In this document: positions 20,576 to 21,815 of the stretch, piece by piece
Numbering within the stretch: position 1 is the stretch's first letter
Layout: each line of letters starts with the position of its first letter
Assembly: GCA_947383645.1 (NCBI GenBank)
Contig: CANDEH010000033.1
Location: 1-21,815 of the forward strand
Length of the DNA stretch: 21,815 bases
From: an uncultured Clostridia bacterium
GTDB lineage: Bacteria; Bacillota; Clostridia; Oscillospirales; Oscillospiraceae
Direction: 5' to 3'
Made by a program: the position numbers and the translations under genes
The notes under the pieces: generated by a model
What the model was told of the DNA's origin: nothing
Databases searched by the model: none
Seen by the model: the letters and a program-made list of their open reading frames with translations, nothing else

Positions 20576-21815
20576 ATGGAAACTATGGAATTTTTGTCCA
20601 AAAAGCCCCTGCTGATTACCGATACCATTCTCCGTGACGCCCACCAGTCTCAGGCGGCGACTCGGATGACCATTGAGGATATGCTGCCCGCCTGTGAGGT
20701 GCTGGACTCTATCGGGTACTACTCCCTGGAGTGCTGGGGCGGCGCTACCTTTGACGTGTGCATGCGCTTCCTCAATGAGGACCCCTGGGAGCGGCTGCGG
20801 ACGCTGCGCAAGGCGCTGCCCAACACCAAATTGCAGATGCTGTTCCGCGGGCAGAACATCCTGGGCTACAAGCACTACGCCGACGATGTGGTGGACGCCT
20901 TCTGCCGCAAGTCTATTGAGAACGGCATCGACATCATCCGGATTTTTGACGCGCTGAATGATGTCCGGAATCTGGAGCAGGCTATCAAGTCCACCAAGAA
21001 GTACGGCGGCATGGTGGAGGCCACCCTCTCCTACACCATTTCCCCCATCCACAGCGAGGACTACTTCGTGAAGATGGCCAAGGAGCTGGAGCAGATGGGC
21101 GCCGACACCCTCTGCATCAAGGACATGGCCAACCTCCTGCTGCCCATGGACGCCTACTCCCTGGTTAAGCGGCTGAAGGAGAGCGTGGATATGCCCATCC
21201 ACCTCCACACCCACAACACCACCGGTACCGGCGACATGGTGTACCTCATGGCCGCCTACGCCGGCGTGGACATCGTGGACACCGCCCTCAGCCCCCTGGC
21301 CAACGGCACCGCCCAGCCCTCCACCGAGTCCCTGGTGGCTACGCTGAAGGGCACCGTCCGGGATACCGGGCTGGACCTCAACAAGATGAGCGACGCCGCC
21401 GTCCACTTCCGCAAGGTGGCCCAGCGGCTGAAGGACACCGGGGCCCTCGATCCCAAGGTGCTCAACGTGGACACCAACACCCTGCTCTATCAGGTGCCTG
21501 GCGGGATGCTCAGTAACCTCATCAGCCAGCTCAAGCAGGCGGGCAAGGAGGATAAGTACTACGACGTGCTGGCGGAGATTCCCCGGGTCCGCGAGGACTA
21601 CGGCTATCCCCCGCTGGTGACCCCCTCCAGTCAGATCGTGGGCACCCAGGCCGTGATGAACATCATCATGGGCGAGCGGTACAAGACCTTCACCAAGGAG
21701 TCCCGGGCGGTGCTGAGAGGCGAGTACGGCGCCCTCCCCGGCAAGGTCAACGAGGAGGTTCGGGCCAAGGCCGGCATCAAGCCGGAGGAGGTCATCACCT
21801 GCCGTCCCGCCGACC
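20576..21815 (+). CDS. oadA: Oxaloacetate decarboxylase alpha subunit / pyruvate carboxylase subunit B (partial, 3' end beyond window)
   Basis: This carboxyltransferase moves the carboxyl group of oxaloacetate to biotin, giving pyruvate. The first 413 residues are present and the frame is open to the window end. The TIM-barrel domain carries DTILRDAHQS (Asp16), CIKDMAN (Lys182, the usual carbamylated lysine) and HLHTHNTTG (His211 and His213), together the metal site of the family. The conserved carboxylase domain begins near 300, with QVPGGMLSNL at about 306-315. The ATG at 20576 has AAAGGAGG 7 nt upstream. Whether a C-terminal biotin domain follows cannot be seen, but the separate carrier gene suggests not. 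Methylmalonyl-CoA decarboxylase alpha belongs to a different fold, so that alternative is unlikely. Confidence 0.93.
   Translation, partial: METMEFLSKKPLLITDTILRDAHQSQAATRMTIEDMLPACEVLDSIGYYSLECWGGATFDVCMRFLNEDPWERLRTLRKALPNTKLQMLFRGQNILGYKHYADDVVDAFCRKSIENGIDIIRIFDALNDVRNLEQAIKSTKKYGGMVEATLSYTISPIHSEDYFVKMAKELEQMGADTLCIKDMANLLLPMDAYSLVKRLKESVDMPIHLHTHNTTGTGDMVYLMAAYAGVDIVDTALSPLANGTAQPSTESLVATLKGTVRDTGLDLNKMSDAAVHFRKVAQRLKDTGALDPKVLNVDTNTLLYQVPGGMLSNLISQLKQAGKEDKYYDVLAEIPRVREDYGYPPLVTPSSQIVGTQAVMNIIMGERYKTFTKESRAVLRGEYGALPGKVNEEVRAKAGIKPEEVITCRPAD

Overview
The window is about 60% G+C by eye. It has strong AGGAGG-type ribosome binding sites, sigma-A-like promoters, many small XRE regulators, a ROK/ribose-type ABC sugar operon and a biotin-dependent Na+-pumping decarboxylase. 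Together these suggest the chromosome of a high-GC anaerobic gut Firmicute (Oscillospiraceae / Flavonifractor-Lawsonibacter type). The lineage is inferred from gene content and style; there is no rRNA or other marker here to prove it.

Left third (272-7445, all minus strand). This is a sugar-utilisation locus. In transcription order it encodes a ROK-family regulator, a PfkB sugar kinase, a cupin D-lyxose/D-mannose isomerase, and a ribose-class ABC importer (fused double ATPase, permease, lipoprotein binding protein last). A strong promoter precedes the kinase and another precedes the ROK gene. The set fits import of an aldose or ketose, isomerisation to a ketose and phosphorylation; mannose/fructose is the most economical guess. 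The binding-protein gene is set apart by two hairpins.

Middle (7630-13231). An AI-2E-family membrane protein and a CbxX/SpoVK-type AAA+ ATPase diverge from a shared spacer. A small ECF-S-like membrane protein follows. Next comes a DUF1273/SLOG gene plus a Y-family DNA polymerase IV gene, read from one promoter whose spacer holds a LexA-box-like site. A 159-bp inverted-repeat element appears to have inserted between these two genes, leaving a 6-bp target duplication and changing the end of the SLOG protein.

Accessory patch (13239-14860). A 228-bp array of five perfect hairpins is followed by two small XRE regulators. These diverge from an unrecognised 172-aa gene across a dyad operator that spans both -35 boxes. 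Inverted copies of a dispersed repeat bracket the cassette; further copies lie at the window start. The repeat carries a conserved Shine-Dalgarno plus a short ORF.

Right third. It holds an XRE regulator with a membrane domain, a short Na/Pi-cotransporter-like protein, a 350-bp MITE-like composite, and SfsA. The plus-strand operon that follows encodes oxaloacetate decarboxylase gamma, a separate biotin carrier, beta, and alpha (alpha is cut by the window end). A 313-nt spacer packed with hairpins separates beta from alpha.
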